From the NCBI GenBank assembly GCA_964484135.1, contig CAZAEL010000053.1, positions 1 through 16,897 of the forward strand: 16,897 nt of DNA, given 5' to 3'. The notes under the pieces are model-generated. The model made no database searches, was not told the origin of the DNA, and saw only the letters and a list, made by a program, of their open reading frames with translations. This DNA comes from CAZAEL01 sp964484135 (GTDB lineage Bacteria; Elusimicrobiota; Elusimicrobia; FEN-1173). Positions 1 to 6,480 of this stretch are shown here, piece after piece. Position numbers and translations under genes: made by a program. Position 1 is the stretch's first letter. Each line of letters starts with the position of its first letter.

Positions 1-2
1 AG

Positions 3-163
3 GGCCGGGAGTTGCCCGGCCGCCGCCAAAACGGTGCGCGCAGGCCACCCGGGGGCGTCATTTTCTCTTGGTTCCTTCTCTTTTGGACGAGCAAAAGAGA
101 AGGAACCCGGGTCAAGGGCTGGAAGCCCTTGGAAATTGGGGGTGCAGGGGGCGGGAAGCCCCC
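3..163. repeat. cluster of four hairpins, probable intergenic repeat module
   Basis: Four inverted repeats follow one another in the non-coding DNA beyond the stop codon of the small CxxC gene. They are a 7-bp stem (3-9 with 15-21), a perfect 16-bp stem with a 6-base loop (70-85 with 92-107), an 8-bp stem (113-120 with 124-131) and a 6-bp stem (147-152 with 158-163). None is followed by a clear run of T on the minus strand, so they are not an obvious intrinsic terminator. The layout resembles composite palindromic elements dispersed between genes in GC-rich genomes. Whether it is repeated elsewhere cannot be seen from one copy. Confidence 0.5.
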
Positions 164-169
164 GCAAAA

Positions 170-466
170 CTAGTCCAGGTCTATCTCCCGCAACGGCGGT
201 GGCGCGTCCGGGTTCTCTTTGGCCTGCTTCATGGCCTCGTCGAACTTTTCCTTCAACCGTTCGCCCTTGTGTTTTTCCGCGTTCATGGATTTTTCGAACA
301 GTTCCTTGCGGCGCTGGCCGCCCTGTTTGAGGGCCTGGACCGCCTGGGTGAGGTCTACCATGGGTTTTTGTTTCTTGTGGCCCGTGACCTCGCCCGTGTC
401 CGCGTCCACCGTCAGGGTGGCCTGGCATTCGGGGCAGCGGATTTCCAGGATGCGTTTGTTGGCCAC
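170..466 (-). CDS. small charged protein with a single CxxC motif, function unknown
   Basis: A 98-residue protein that I do not recognise as a named family. Residues 11-14 (CPEC) lie in a short beta-rich N-terminus (about 5-30) that looks like half of a zinc ribbon; no second cysteine pair exists, so metal binding would need a partner or dimer. The remainder is very polar and probably helical (about 38-85, many Lys, Glu, Gln), ending in a proline patch and an acidic tail (REIDLD). No signal peptide or membrane segment is seen, so it is probably cytoplasmic. The start is GTG, two bases after the tonB stop codon, with no strong ribosome binding site, suggesting translational coupling. It is the last gene of the HEAT-exbB-exbD-tonB operon. 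The reading frame is well supported by position; the function is unknown. Confidence 0.65.
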   Translation of the reverse strand: MANKRILEIRCPECQATLTVDADTGEVTGHKKQKPMVDLTQAVQALKQGGQRRKELFEKSMNAEKHKGERLKEKFDEAMKQAKENPDAPPPLREIDLD

Positions 467-468
467 GG

Positions 469-1218
469 TCAGTCGTCCAAGTCGAAATAGATCTGTTGCG
501 GAAGTTTGACCACCACGGGTTCCTTGCCCACCATGCCCGGCGCGAAGCGGGCCTCGGTCATGAGGCGTTTGGCGGCCTGGTCAAAGGCCTCGCCCGCGGA
601 CTGGGCCACTTCCATGGCCGCCACGTTGCCGCTGCGGTCAATGACCACGTTGAGGACCACCAGGCCTTCCCGCCCGGCGGCCCGCTCCACGGGCGGGTAG
701 TACTGCCGCATGAGGACCTTCATGCGCTCCTTGTTGAGGAGCCGGGGGAATTCCGTGAGGTACACCCAGTCCACCTCGCCCGTGCCTGTGCCGTCGCCCC
801 GGCCCCCCAGGCCGGTGCCGTCCCCCTTCCCCCCCACCGTGCCGACGGGCTCCTGGTCCGCGGGTTTGACGAGTTCTTTGGTGTCGGGCCCGGGCAGGAC
901 CCAGTCCGAGGGAGGTTTGGGAACCGCCGCCGCGGCCGGGGCCGGCGGTGAGCCCGGACGGGGCTCCGTGACCACGGGCGCGCCCGTGCCCGGCACGGCG
1001 GCCTTACGGGCCAGGAGCGGGTTGGAGGTGAGGCGGAAGGGACGGGTGAGGTCGATCTCGATGGCGTCGGCGTCCAAAGAATGGACGTGCTTGCGCCAGG
1101 AAAACACCTGCCACAGGGCCAGGTGCAGGAGCAGGGACAGGGCCAAACCGGTCTCAAAGGGCGGCCAGGGGGTTTTGCGGATTTTTTGGAACAGGGAGAA
1201 GTCGACAAACCGCGTCAT
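469..1218 (-). CDS. tonB: TonB-family energy transducer
   Basis: A 249-residue inner-membrane protein that would transmit proton-motive-force energy from ExbB/ExbD to an outer-membrane or periplasmic partner. It shows a short cytoplasmic N-terminus and one membrane segment (about 22-40) carrying the S28-x3-H32 pair that matches the SxxxH motif of TonB. A Pro/Ala-rich stretch follows (about 76-125), then a glycine-rich spacer (about 128-148). The C-terminal TonB domain (about 165-249) begins with the YPP motif (174-176) and ends in a strand near QIYFDLDD. The spacer is shorter and more glycine-rich than that of E. coli TonB. No good ribosome binding site precedes this ATG. It lies downstream of exbB and exbD on the same strand, but 170 bp separate it from exbD and hold a palindromic repeat. 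TolA-like use is possible, but no tolB or pal is nearby. Confidence 0.88.
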   Translation of the reverse strand: MTRFVDFSLFQKIRKTPWPPFETGLALSLLLHLALWQVFSWRKHVHSLDADAIEIDLTRPFRLTSNPLLARKAAVPGTGAPVVTEPRPGSPPAPAAAAVPKPPSDWVLPGPDTKELVKPADQEPVGTVGGKGDGTGLGGRGDGTGTGEVDWVYLTEFPRLLNKERMKVLMRQYYPPVERAAGREGLVVLNVVIDRSGNVAAMEVAQSAGEAFDQAAKRLMTEARFAPGMVGKEPVVVKLPQQIYFDLDD

Positions 1219-1272
1219 ACAGGAAGGGATTCTTCAGTTCTGGCGGCCTTGTAGTAAATTTTGCCTTCCATT

Positions 1273-1352
1273 GTCATTGCGAGCACAGCGAAGCAATCTC
1301 GCATTTAACAGACCAGATCGCCACGGCCACATATCCGTGGCCTCGCGATGAC
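1273..1352. repeat. palindromic repeat bounded by GTCATTGCGAG / CTCGCGATGAC
   Basis: The element begins with GTCATTGCGAG (1273-1283) and ends with CTCGCGATGAC (1342-1352). These are inverted copies with one mismatch, which is a G-U pair in RNA. A second perfect 7-bp hairpin lies inside (GCCACGG 1320-1326 with CCGTGGC 1335-1341). The left arm continues into an AGCGAAGCAATCTCG-like stretch. Sequences of this type (GTCATTGCGAGnnnnGAAGCAATCT) are known as dispersed palindromic repeats in several bacterial phyla; I recognise the pattern from memory and have not searched it. It sits between exbD and tonB and would be transcribed within the operon. Confidence 0.7.
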
Positions 1353-1388
1353 AAAAAAACTTGGCCGGGCCGGAAATTCCGCGACCCC

Positions 1389-1799
1389 TCACTTTCTCTG
1401 GACCTCCAGGGCCACCTTTTTGACGCCCGCGCCCCGCACCACGTCCAGGAGCGCCACCACGTCGCCGTACGGCAGGGCCTTGTCCGCGGCCACGGACACG
1501 TGCAAAGAGGGGTCCAGCAGGAGGCGGCGTTCCAGCTCCGGCCCCAGGGCGTCCACGGCCAGCTTGTTTTTTTCCATCTGGATCTCGCGCTCGGCCGTGA
1601 AGAAAATTTGCAAAGTGGCGGTGGCCTTGGGCTCGTTGTGCGCGGTCTTGGGCACGTTGACCTGGAGGGCGCGGCGGGCGATGAGGGGCGCGGTGGCCAT
1701 GAAGATGATGAGGAGCACCAGCACCACGTCCACCAGGGGCGTGACGTTGATGGCGGTGATGGGGGCGTTCTGGTCGTTGCCGACGGAAGAAGCCGCCAT
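1389..1799 (-). CDS. exbD: ExbD/TolR-family biopolymer transport protein
   Basis: A 136-residue protein with one N-terminal membrane helix and a periplasmic domain; with ExbB it forms the proton-driven motor that energises TonB. The family signature is clear: INVTPLVDVVLVLLIIFM (17-34), in which D24 corresponds to the conserved membrane aspartate (Asp25 in E. coli ExbD) required for proton use. The C-terminal part (about 60-136) matches the ExbD/TolR periplasmic fold, including the VSVAADKALPYGDVV segment. The length is typical. The ATG lies seven bases after the exbB stop, consistent with one transcript. ExbD and TolR cannot be separated on sequence alone; the TonB-type partner downstream favours ExbD. 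Confidence 0.93.
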   Translation of the reverse strand: MAASSVGNDQNAPITAINVTPLVDVVLVLLIIFMATAPLIARRALQVNVPKTAHNEPKATATLQIFFTAEREIQMEKNKLAVDALGPELERRLLLDPSLHVSVAADKALPYGDVVALLDVVRGAGVKKVALEVQRK

Positions 1800-1806
1800 C
1801 AGGAGA

Positions 1807-2436
1807 TCACCGTGAGGATGTTTTGAGACGGGCCAGGAGGCGGCGCGTGAGGACTTCGGTTTCGGACAGGAGGTCGTTGACCCGCTTTTGGAAATAGTTG
1901 AAGGCCATGACCGCCGGGATAGCCACCAAGAGGCCCACGGCCGTGGCGATGAGGGCCTCGGACAGGCCCTGCATGACCACCTCGGGGCCCGCGCTGGAGG
2001 CCAGGGCCAGGTCCCGGAAGGCCTTGATCACGCCCAGCACCGTGCCGAAGAGGCCGATGAAGGGGGCGTTGTTGCCCAGGGTGCCCAAAATCAGGAGGCG
2101 GCGTTCCAAAAACAGCTTTTCCTGGGTGCGGGCCGCGGCCAGGTGTTCCTCCACCGCGGGCAAACCGGAGGGGATGCGCTTCAGCCCCGCCAAAAGGATG
2201 CGCGACGCGGAGCCGGGCCATGCCTGGGCCAGTTTCGCGGCCCCGTCCCAGTCCCCCGCCTCCAGCGGGGACGAGACCGATTCCAGCAGGGCGGCCAGGC
2301 TCTTCCGCTCCCGCCGCTGGACCAGGAACCGCTCCACCATCACGGCCAGGCTCAGCACGGAGCAGAGGATCAGGAGATGGATGACCCATTCCCCGCCCGA
2401 ATACGCCAGGAATTCCAGCCCGCCCAGGGAACTCAT
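1807..2436 (-). CDS. exbB: ExbB/TolQ/MotA-family proton channel protein
   Basis: A 209-residue inner-membrane protein and the channel partner of ExbD. Three membrane segments are visible: about 16-38, a large cytoplasmic loop, then about 113-137 (with GNNAPFIGLFGTVLGVI) and about 158-180 (ALIATAVGLLVAIPAV). T132 and T165 match the conserved polar threonines of TM2 and TM3. I chose this ATG rather than one nine codons upstream because it overlaps the TGA of the preceding HEAT-repeat gene in an ATGA junction, typical of translational coupling; the longer version would overlap that gene by 31 bp. It is followed at once by exbD. TolQ is the alternative name; the neighbouring TonB-type protein favours ExbB. 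Confidence 0.92.
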   Translation of the reverse strand: MSSLGGLEFLAYSGGEWVIHLLILCSVLSLAVMVERFLVQRRERKSLAALLESVSSPLEAGDWDGAAKLAQAWPGSASRILLAGLKRIPSGLPAVEEHLAAARTQEKLFLERRLLILGTLGNNAPFIGLFGTVLGVIKAFRDLALASSAGPEVVMQGLSEALIATAVGLLVAIPAVMAFNYFQKRVNDLLSETEVLTRRLLARLKTSSR

Positions 2437-4058
2437 GGGGACAGCCGCATCAGGGCCAGGCACCCTTCCGCGATCACGAAGTTGTTGGTTTCGCCGTTCA
2501 ACTGAAAAAGGATCCTGTGGTAGTCGTCCGTTTCGCCCAGCTCGCCCAAAAAGTGCACGGCCATGGCGCGGAGGGGCCAGTCCGACTCCCGGGTGAATTG
2601 CACCAGCATCTCGCGCCCCACCGGGTCCCCGCTGCGCCGCAGGGCCTGGGCCGCGAACACCCGCACCACGCGGGAGGCGTCTCCCTGGGCCGCGTCCGCC
2701 AAAAGGGACCGGGTCCGGGGGCCGCCCAAAACGTCCAGCGCCTCCACCGCGGCGAACCGCACCACCACCTGGGGGTCCCGCAGCGCGTCCCGGTAAATGA
2801 AGGTGTCCGCCCGGGTCTTGTCGTACGCCAGGGCGATGAGGGCCGCGGCCCGCACCCGGGCGTTGGGGTTGCGGCGCGCGGTGTCTTCCAGCCTTTGCAC
2901 CAGGGTGAAGTTGCGGGTGCCGGCCAGGCCTTCGGTCAAAAGGAAGCTCAGGTCCGAATAACGGACCTTCAGGTTGAAGCCCGCGGGCGTGAGGAGGTTG
3001 TTGACCTCCTCCAGGACCGGGTCCAGCACCTGCTGTTCCGGCGGCGGCTCCGTGGCCAGCTTTTCCAGCAGGAGGACCAGGCTGTTGTCAATGCGCACGT
3101 CCACGAACTGGCTGGAGGGCAGGCGCAGGCGCGGGGCCGTGACCACCAGGGGCTCCAGCTCGAAAGGCGTGCGGCGGCGCGGCGGGGCCCCGGGCGCGGC
3201 GGGCTGTTGCTGCGGCGGGCGGGCGGCGGGCGCGCCGCTCCGCAACGCGGTGAGCTTCAGGGCCGCGATGCAGACCTCGGCCAAAACGAACTTGTTGTCC
3301 TGCTCAGGCCCCAGCCGGGAAAGGAGCAGGTCCGCGTCCTCGGGCCGGCCCAGGTCGCCCAGGGCCCGGGCGGCCATGGCCCGGACCAGCCAGTTGCCGT
3401 CCCGCAGGAACTCGATCAGTTTCGTCCGCCCGCCCTGGTTGCCCAGGCGCAACGCGGCCTGGGCCGCGGAAACGCGGATCAAAGGGGACCAGTTCTGGTT
3501 CGACTGGGAGAGGAGCAGGGACCCGGCCTCGGGCAGGCCCCAGGCCTGGAGCGCCTCCACGGCCGCGAACTGGATGGCCACGGACCGGTCCAGCAGGGCT
3601 TCCCGGAAAAATTTGGCGTGTTGGGGGTCTTTGAGCGCGGCCAGGGCCAGGAGCGCCTCGGAGCGGACGCGCGGGCTGTGCACCCACCGGGCCGCCTCCA
3701 CCAGCCGGTCGCGGACCTGGGGGTCCCGGGAAAAGGACAGGGCCTGGGCCAGGGCCACGCCCAGTTCCAGGAAACGGTTCTTCAGGCGGTACCCGGCGGG
3801 CGTGGTGAAGGTGATGATCTCGCGGAGCGCGGTGTTCTCGAAATCCGACACCGAGGGTTTTTCCAGCTTGCGCTCGTCCAGCAGGGAGATGAGGGTGCGG
3901 GCCACGTCCCGGTCCGCCTGCAAAGGGGAATCCGACTGCGGTGCGCCGGGGGGCGCGGTCTCGGAATGGATGGCCGCGGGCGCGCAACCCAGGATCGCCC
4001 CGCAAAGGAGCGCGGCCAGGATGTTCTTGATCTTGGACAGAAGGCTCTCCCTTCCCAT
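2433..4058 (-). CDS. internally duplicated HEAT-repeat lipoprotein with a TonB-box-like linker
   Basis: A 541-residue predicted lipoprotein. The N-terminus is a signal peptide ending in a lipobox (ILG-C25). Two homologous alpha-helical HEAT-repeat blocks follow, about 80-270 and 349-539. They align almost without gaps at an offset of 271 residues; for example TPAGYRLKNRFLEL (86-99) matches TPAGFNLKVRYSDL (357-370), and FAAVEAL occurs in both. By eye, 27 of the first 70 aligned positions are identical. The linker (about 272-345) is rich in Pro and Ala and contains LEPLVVTAPRLRLPSS (301-316), which resembles the TonB box at the start of TonB-dependent receptors. A GGAG ribosome binding site lies six bases before the ATG. 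It heads the exbB-exbD-tonB operon and overlaps exbB by four bases. A role as a periplasmic scaffold or TonB partner is inference; no enzymatic motif is seen. Confidence 0.85.
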   Translation of the reverse strand: MGRESLLSKIKNILAALLCGAILGCAPAAIHSETAPPGAPQSDSPLQADRDVARTLISLLDERKLEKPSVSDFENTALREIITFTTPAGYRLKNRFLELGVALAQALSFSRDPQVRDRLVEAARWVHSPRVRSEALLALAALKDPQHAKFFREALLDRSVAIQFAAVEALQAWGLPEAGSLLLSQSNQNWSPLIRVSAAQAALRLGNQGGRTKLIEFLRDGNWLVRAMAARALGDLGRPEDADLLLSRLGPEQDNKFVLAEVCIAALKLTALRSGAPAARPPQQQPAAPGAPPRRRTPFELEPLVVTAPRLRLPSSQFVDVRIDNSLVLLLEKLATEPPPEQQVLDPVLEEVNNLLTPAGFNLKVRYSDLSFLLTEGLAGTRNFTLVQRLEDTARRNPNARVRAAALIALAYDKTRADTFIYRDALRDPQVVVRFAAVEALDVLGGPRTRSLLADAAQGDASRVVRVFAAQALRRSGDPVGREMLVQFTRESDWPLRAMAVHFLGELGETDDYHRILFQLNGETNNFVIAEGCLALMRLSP

Positions 4059-4125
4059 GAATTTCTCCGGACCGTCCCCTGTTCCGGGCGGACAGGCCCC
4101 GAAAAAGGCCCGGGGCGCGAAAGTC

Positions 4126-4198
4126 AGCCGACGGTCGGAATCGAACCGACAACCTACGGTTTACAAAACCGTTGCTCTGCCAATTGAGCTACGTCGGC
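4126..4198 (-). tRNA. tRNA-Thr (anticodon TGT)
   Basis: A complete 73-nt cloverleaf: acceptor GCCGACG/CGTCGGC (7 bp), D stem GCTC/GAGC, anticodon stem ACGGT/ACCGT with loop TTTGTAA, and T stem GTCGG/CCGAC around TTCGATT. The anticodon TGT (4163-4165 on the plus strand as ACA) reads the ACA threonine codon. The discriminator base is T and CCA is not encoded, so CCA would be added after transcription. A -10-like TATAAT lies about 50 bases upstream. The gene points into the HEAT-exbB-exbD-tonB operon. Confidence 0.96.
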
Positions 4199-4249
4199 AA
4201 AATCCGATTCCCTGAAAAGCGCCGGAAAAATCCGGGCGCCCGTTTTTTG

Positions 4250-4255
4250 ATTATA
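4250..4255 (-). promoter_or_regulatory. -10 box (TATAAT) for tRNA-Thr
   Basis: A perfect TATAAT on the minus strand lies 52 bases before the first base of the tRNA. No good -35 hexamer is seen at 16-18 bp upstream (only AT-rich sequence), so the full promoter is uncertain. No intrinsic terminator is evident between the tRNA and the HEAT-repeat lipoprotein gene, so this promoter may also serve the operon. Confidence 0.55.
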
Positions 4256-4290
4256 CAACCCATCTCAACCCAATAAAAGGGGCCCCCCGA

Positions 4291-4337
4291 AAAAAGAACG
4301 GCCCCGCCTCCCGGGGTTTTCGGAAGGCGGGGCCGTT
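4291..4337 (-). terminator. intrinsic terminator of yceI
   Basis: A perfect 13-bp GC-rich stem (4297-4309 with 4325-4337) is followed on the minus strand by a T-rich tract (complement of 4290-4296). It begins 15 bases after the yceI stop codon and separates yceI from the tRNA-Thr promoter region. Confidence 0.88.
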
Positions 4338-4352
4338 TGCGGAAAGGCGCGG

Positions 4353-4943
4353 TTACTTCGACTTAACGGCTTCCACCGCCAGTTCGATCTTGACGTTGTC
4401 GCCCACCAGCACGCCGCCCGTGTCCAGGGTCTTGTTCCAGGACACGCCGTAGTCCTGCCGGTTGATCGTGAGGCCGGCCTCGGCCCCGATCCGCGTGTTG
4501 CCCCAGGGATCCTGGACCGGCCCGGTGAGGGTGAACGGGAAGGACACCTCCTTGGAAACGCCCCGCAGGGTGAGGGTGCCGGTCAGCAGGTACCCGTCCC
4601 CCTTTTTCTCCACCTTCTTGCTGACGAAGGTGATTTCGGGGTGCGTCTCCGCGTCGAAAAAGTCCCCGCTGCGCAGGTGTTTGTCCCGGTCCGCGTTGTC
4701 CGTGTCGATGCTGGCCGCCTTGATGGTCACCTTCACCGAGGATTTGGTCACGTTCTTCGGGTCGAACAGGATCTCGCCCGAGAAGTCCTTGAAGTTGCCC
4801 TTGGTGTTGGTGATGACCATGTGCTTGACGGAAAAACCCACGGACGAATGGGCGGTGTCGATCTTGTAGGAATCGGCCCCGAAGGCCGTCCCGGCCACCA
4901 ACAACCCCGCCGCGGCTGAGAGAAGAACGCTCTTGAAACGCAT
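4353..4943 (-). CDS. yceI: YceI-family periplasmic lipid-binding protein
   Basis: A 196-residue YceI-like protein. The family forms a periplasmic lipocalin-like beta barrel that binds a polyprenyl or similar amphiphile; the ligand here is unknown. The signal peptide covers 1-22, with likely cleavage at AFG/ADSYK. Family hallmarks follow: the YKIDTAHSSVGFSVKHM start of the barrel, the repeated KVTIKAASIDTDNADRDKHLRSGDFFDAETHP type region, the GTLTLRGVSKEV strand, and the C-terminal DTGGVLVGDNVKIEL. I chose this ATG over one 17 codons upstream because AAGGAGG lies four bases before it and a clean signal peptide begins here. A strong intrinsic terminator follows. No convincing promoter was found in the short gap upstream, so it may be expressed together with the two genes before it. 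Confidence 0.93.
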   Translation of the reverse strand: MRFKSVLLSAAAGLLVAGTAFGADSYKIDTAHSSVGFSVKHMVITNTKGNFKDFSGEILFDPKNVTKSSVKVTIKAASIDTDNADRDKHLRSGDFFDAETHPEITFVSKKVEKKGDGYLLTGTLTLRGVSKEVSFPFTLTGPVQDPWGNTRIGAEAGLTINRQDYGVSWNKTLDTGGVLVGDNVKIELAVEAVKSK

Positions 4944-4994
4944 GGAACCTCCTTGGATGTGCGTGATGTCCCGTCCCCTTGAAGGGAGGGTCAA

Positions 4995-5025
4995 AAGGGG
5001 CTGGTCTTCGATAAAACAACCCCTT
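4995..5025 (-). terminator. possible weak terminator or leader hairpin between the membrane protein gene and yceI
   Basis: A 9-bp stem with one G-U pair (4995-5003 with 5017-5025) is followed on the minus strand by TTTTGACC, two of whose Ts belong to the stem. It lies 15 bases after the membrane protein stop codon and upstream of yceI. It could end the upstream transcript partially or be a leader structure of yceI. Confidence 0.35.
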
Positions 5026-5039
5026 GAGAAAAAAGTTCC

Positions 5040-5675
5040 CTATTTTTTCTTGTGGGGCGGCGCGGCCGAGGCCTCCGCGGCCCGCTGCGCGGCCCTGTGG
5101 GTGCGCAGCAGGATATACACGCCGAACCCGCCCAACACCAGGCACAAGACGATTCCGGCGAAGATGTCGGCCCGGTTGCTGTTGAGCGACTCGTGGATGA
5201 CCAGGATTTCCCGCTTGGCGGCCTCCGGCAGGGGCGACGCCGCGGTCACTTCGTACCGGCCTGCGGTCAACGCCTGGAATTGAAACAGGATGGCCCCCCG
5301 CTGGCCGGCCGCGGCAAAGGCCTGGGCCCCGGCGCCCCGTTCCACCGGCAGGGAAGCGCCGTCCTCCGACCGCACCGCGATCTCCAGCGCCGCCAACTCT
5401 TGAAGGGGCACGGGGTCCTTGCCCTTGTGCTGATAGAACCCCACGTACAGGCCGGGGTTTTTCAGGGCGAGGACCGCGATGCCGGGCGCCTCCAAACGGT
5501 ACACCCCGCGGGTGGTGGTGCGCAGCACCTGGCCGAAGGCCACGGACAAAAGGACCAGGCCCAGCAGGCACAGGGCCGCGCCCGCGCCGTAGCCCCAGAA
5601 ACGCCAGTCCTGGTAAAAACGCGGGGCCGCGGCCTGCGGCGGGGGAGGAACCTGCGGGACCTTGTTTTTTTTCAT
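5040..5675 (-). CDS. two-TM membrane protein with an extracytoplasmic domain, function unknown
   Basis: A 211-residue protein that I do not recognise. A short Pro-rich basic cytoplasmic N-terminus (MKKNKVPQVPPPPQ) is followed by a membrane segment (about 27-50). A beta-rich domain of about 115 residues (52-168), probably outside the cytoplasm, comes next, then a second membrane segment (about 170-190) and a basic, Ala-rich tail ending in HKKK. The organisation resembles small membrane sensors or assembly factors but matches no motif I know. The ATG is two bases after the SDR stop; an alternative start 36 codons upstream would lie wholly inside the SDR gene in another frame and is unlikely. 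It is probably co-transcribed with the SDR gene. Confidence 0.75.
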   Translation of the reverse strand: MKKNKVPQVPPPPQAAAPRFYQDWRFWGYGAGAALCLLGLVLLSVAFGQVLRTTTRGVYRLEAPGIAVLALKNPGLYVGFYQHKGKDPVPLQELAALEIAVRSEDGASLPVERGAGAQAFAAAGQRGAILFQFQALTAGRYEVTAASPLPEAAKREILVIHESLNSNRADIFAGIVLCLVLGGFGVYILLRTHRAAQRAAEASAAPPHKKK

Positions 5676-5677
5676 GG

Positions 5678-6430
5678 TCAGAAAAGGTGCCGGCCGCCGT
5701 CCACGCGCAGGCACTCGCCGGTCACGAAATCCGTTTCGATCAGGAAGAGCACGGCCTTGGCGATCTCCCCCGCGCCGCCCCACCGCCGCAAAGGGGTGTT
5801 CTTGAGCACCTCCTGTTCTTCCGCGCGCCCCAGGTCCGGCGGGGCCAGGATGGGGCCCGGCGCCACCGCGTTCACCAGGACCTCGGGCGCCAGCTCCAGG
5901 GCCAGGGATTCCACCAATCCTTTAATCCCGGCCTTGGCCACGTAATAGGGCAGGTGGTCCTTGTACCGGGGGCGGCCGGAGGCCGCCACCCAGTCCGTGA
6001 AATGCACCATGCGGCCCGCGCCGCGCCGCCGCATGAGCGCCGCGGCCTTGAGCGAAAGCCAGTACGCGGCGCGCAGGTCGGTGTCCAGGCTCTCCCGCCA
6101 GGGGTCCCGGGCCTGGCCCGAGGCCTTGAGCCCCTGGAAGGGCGTGGGGCGGTACAGGGAGGCCAGGTTGACCAGAATGTCCAGCCGCCCCAGCTCTTTT
6201 TCCGCGCGGGAAAAGAGCCGCGCCACGTCCCGCTCGGACGTGAGGTCCGCGCGGAGCGCCACGGCCTTCACGCCGCGGGACCGGGCGTCCCGGGCCGCGG
6301 CCTCGGCGCTCTCCCGGGACCGGCGGTACGCCAGCGCCAAATCGCACCCCCGCCGGGCCAGGGCCCCGGCCACGGCCGCGCCGATGCGGGCGCCGCCCGC
6401 GATCAGGGCCGCCCGCCCTTTTATCTCCAT
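5678..6430 (-). CDS. short-chain dehydrogenase/reductase, pteridine-reductase-like
   Basis: A 250-residue NAD(P)H-dependent oxidoreductase of the SDR family. The N-terminal Rossmann motif is atypical: LIAGGARIGAAV (9-20), with arginine near the position where most SDRs have the second glycine, as in pteridine reductases and FolM. NLAS (88-91) matches the NAG motif, YYVAK (162-166) gives the catalytic Tyr and Lys, and a PG motif lies at 191-192. The usual catalytic serine is not evident; an aspartate (D146, in HFTDW) stands there instead, as in PTR1, although 16 rather than 13 residues separate it from the tyrosine. A folate or pterin substrate is inferred from these features and from the divergent metF next door. 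It could equally act on another carbonyl substrate. It heads the SDR-membrane protein-yceI group; no good ribosome binding site was seen. Confidence 0.8.
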   Translation of the reverse strand: MEIKGRAALIAGGARIGAAVAGALARRGCDLALAYRRSRESAEAAARDARSRGVKAVALRADLTSERDVARLFSRAEKELGRLDILVNLASLYRPTPFQGLKASGQARDPWRESLDTDLRAAYWLSLKAAALMRRRGAGRMVHFTDWVAASGRPRYKDHLPYYVAKAGIKGLVESLALELAPEVLVNAVAPGPILAPPDLGRAEEQEVLKNTPLRRWGGAGEIAKAVLFLIETDFVTGECLRVDGGRHLF

Positions 6431-6480
6431 AGGGGTTTCATGGGGGATTCCAAAATTGTAAACTTCCCGACATCCGACAT

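Noticed and set aside
2517..4187. A 556-codon plus-strand frame opposite the HEAT-repeat lipoprotein.
   Set aside because: It is a shadow of the lipoprotein gene and runs through the tRNA-Thr; its composition is typical of antisense frames.
4944..4994. A 17-codon N-terminal extension of YceI.
   Set aside because: The downstream ATG has AAGGAGG four bases before it and begins a clean signal peptide.
4955..5039. A promoter for yceI in the gap upstream of it.
   Set aside because: TTGACC is present but no -10 hexamer lies at a fitting distance, so I do not call a promoter.
6431..6480. TACAAT (6455-6460, minus strand) as the SDR promoter.
   Set aside because: The matching -35 position reads CATATG, which is not a credible hexamer; left uncalled.
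6431..6480. A SAM or THF riboswitch upstream of metF.
   Set aside because: The 50-bp gap is too short and has none of the conserved segments.
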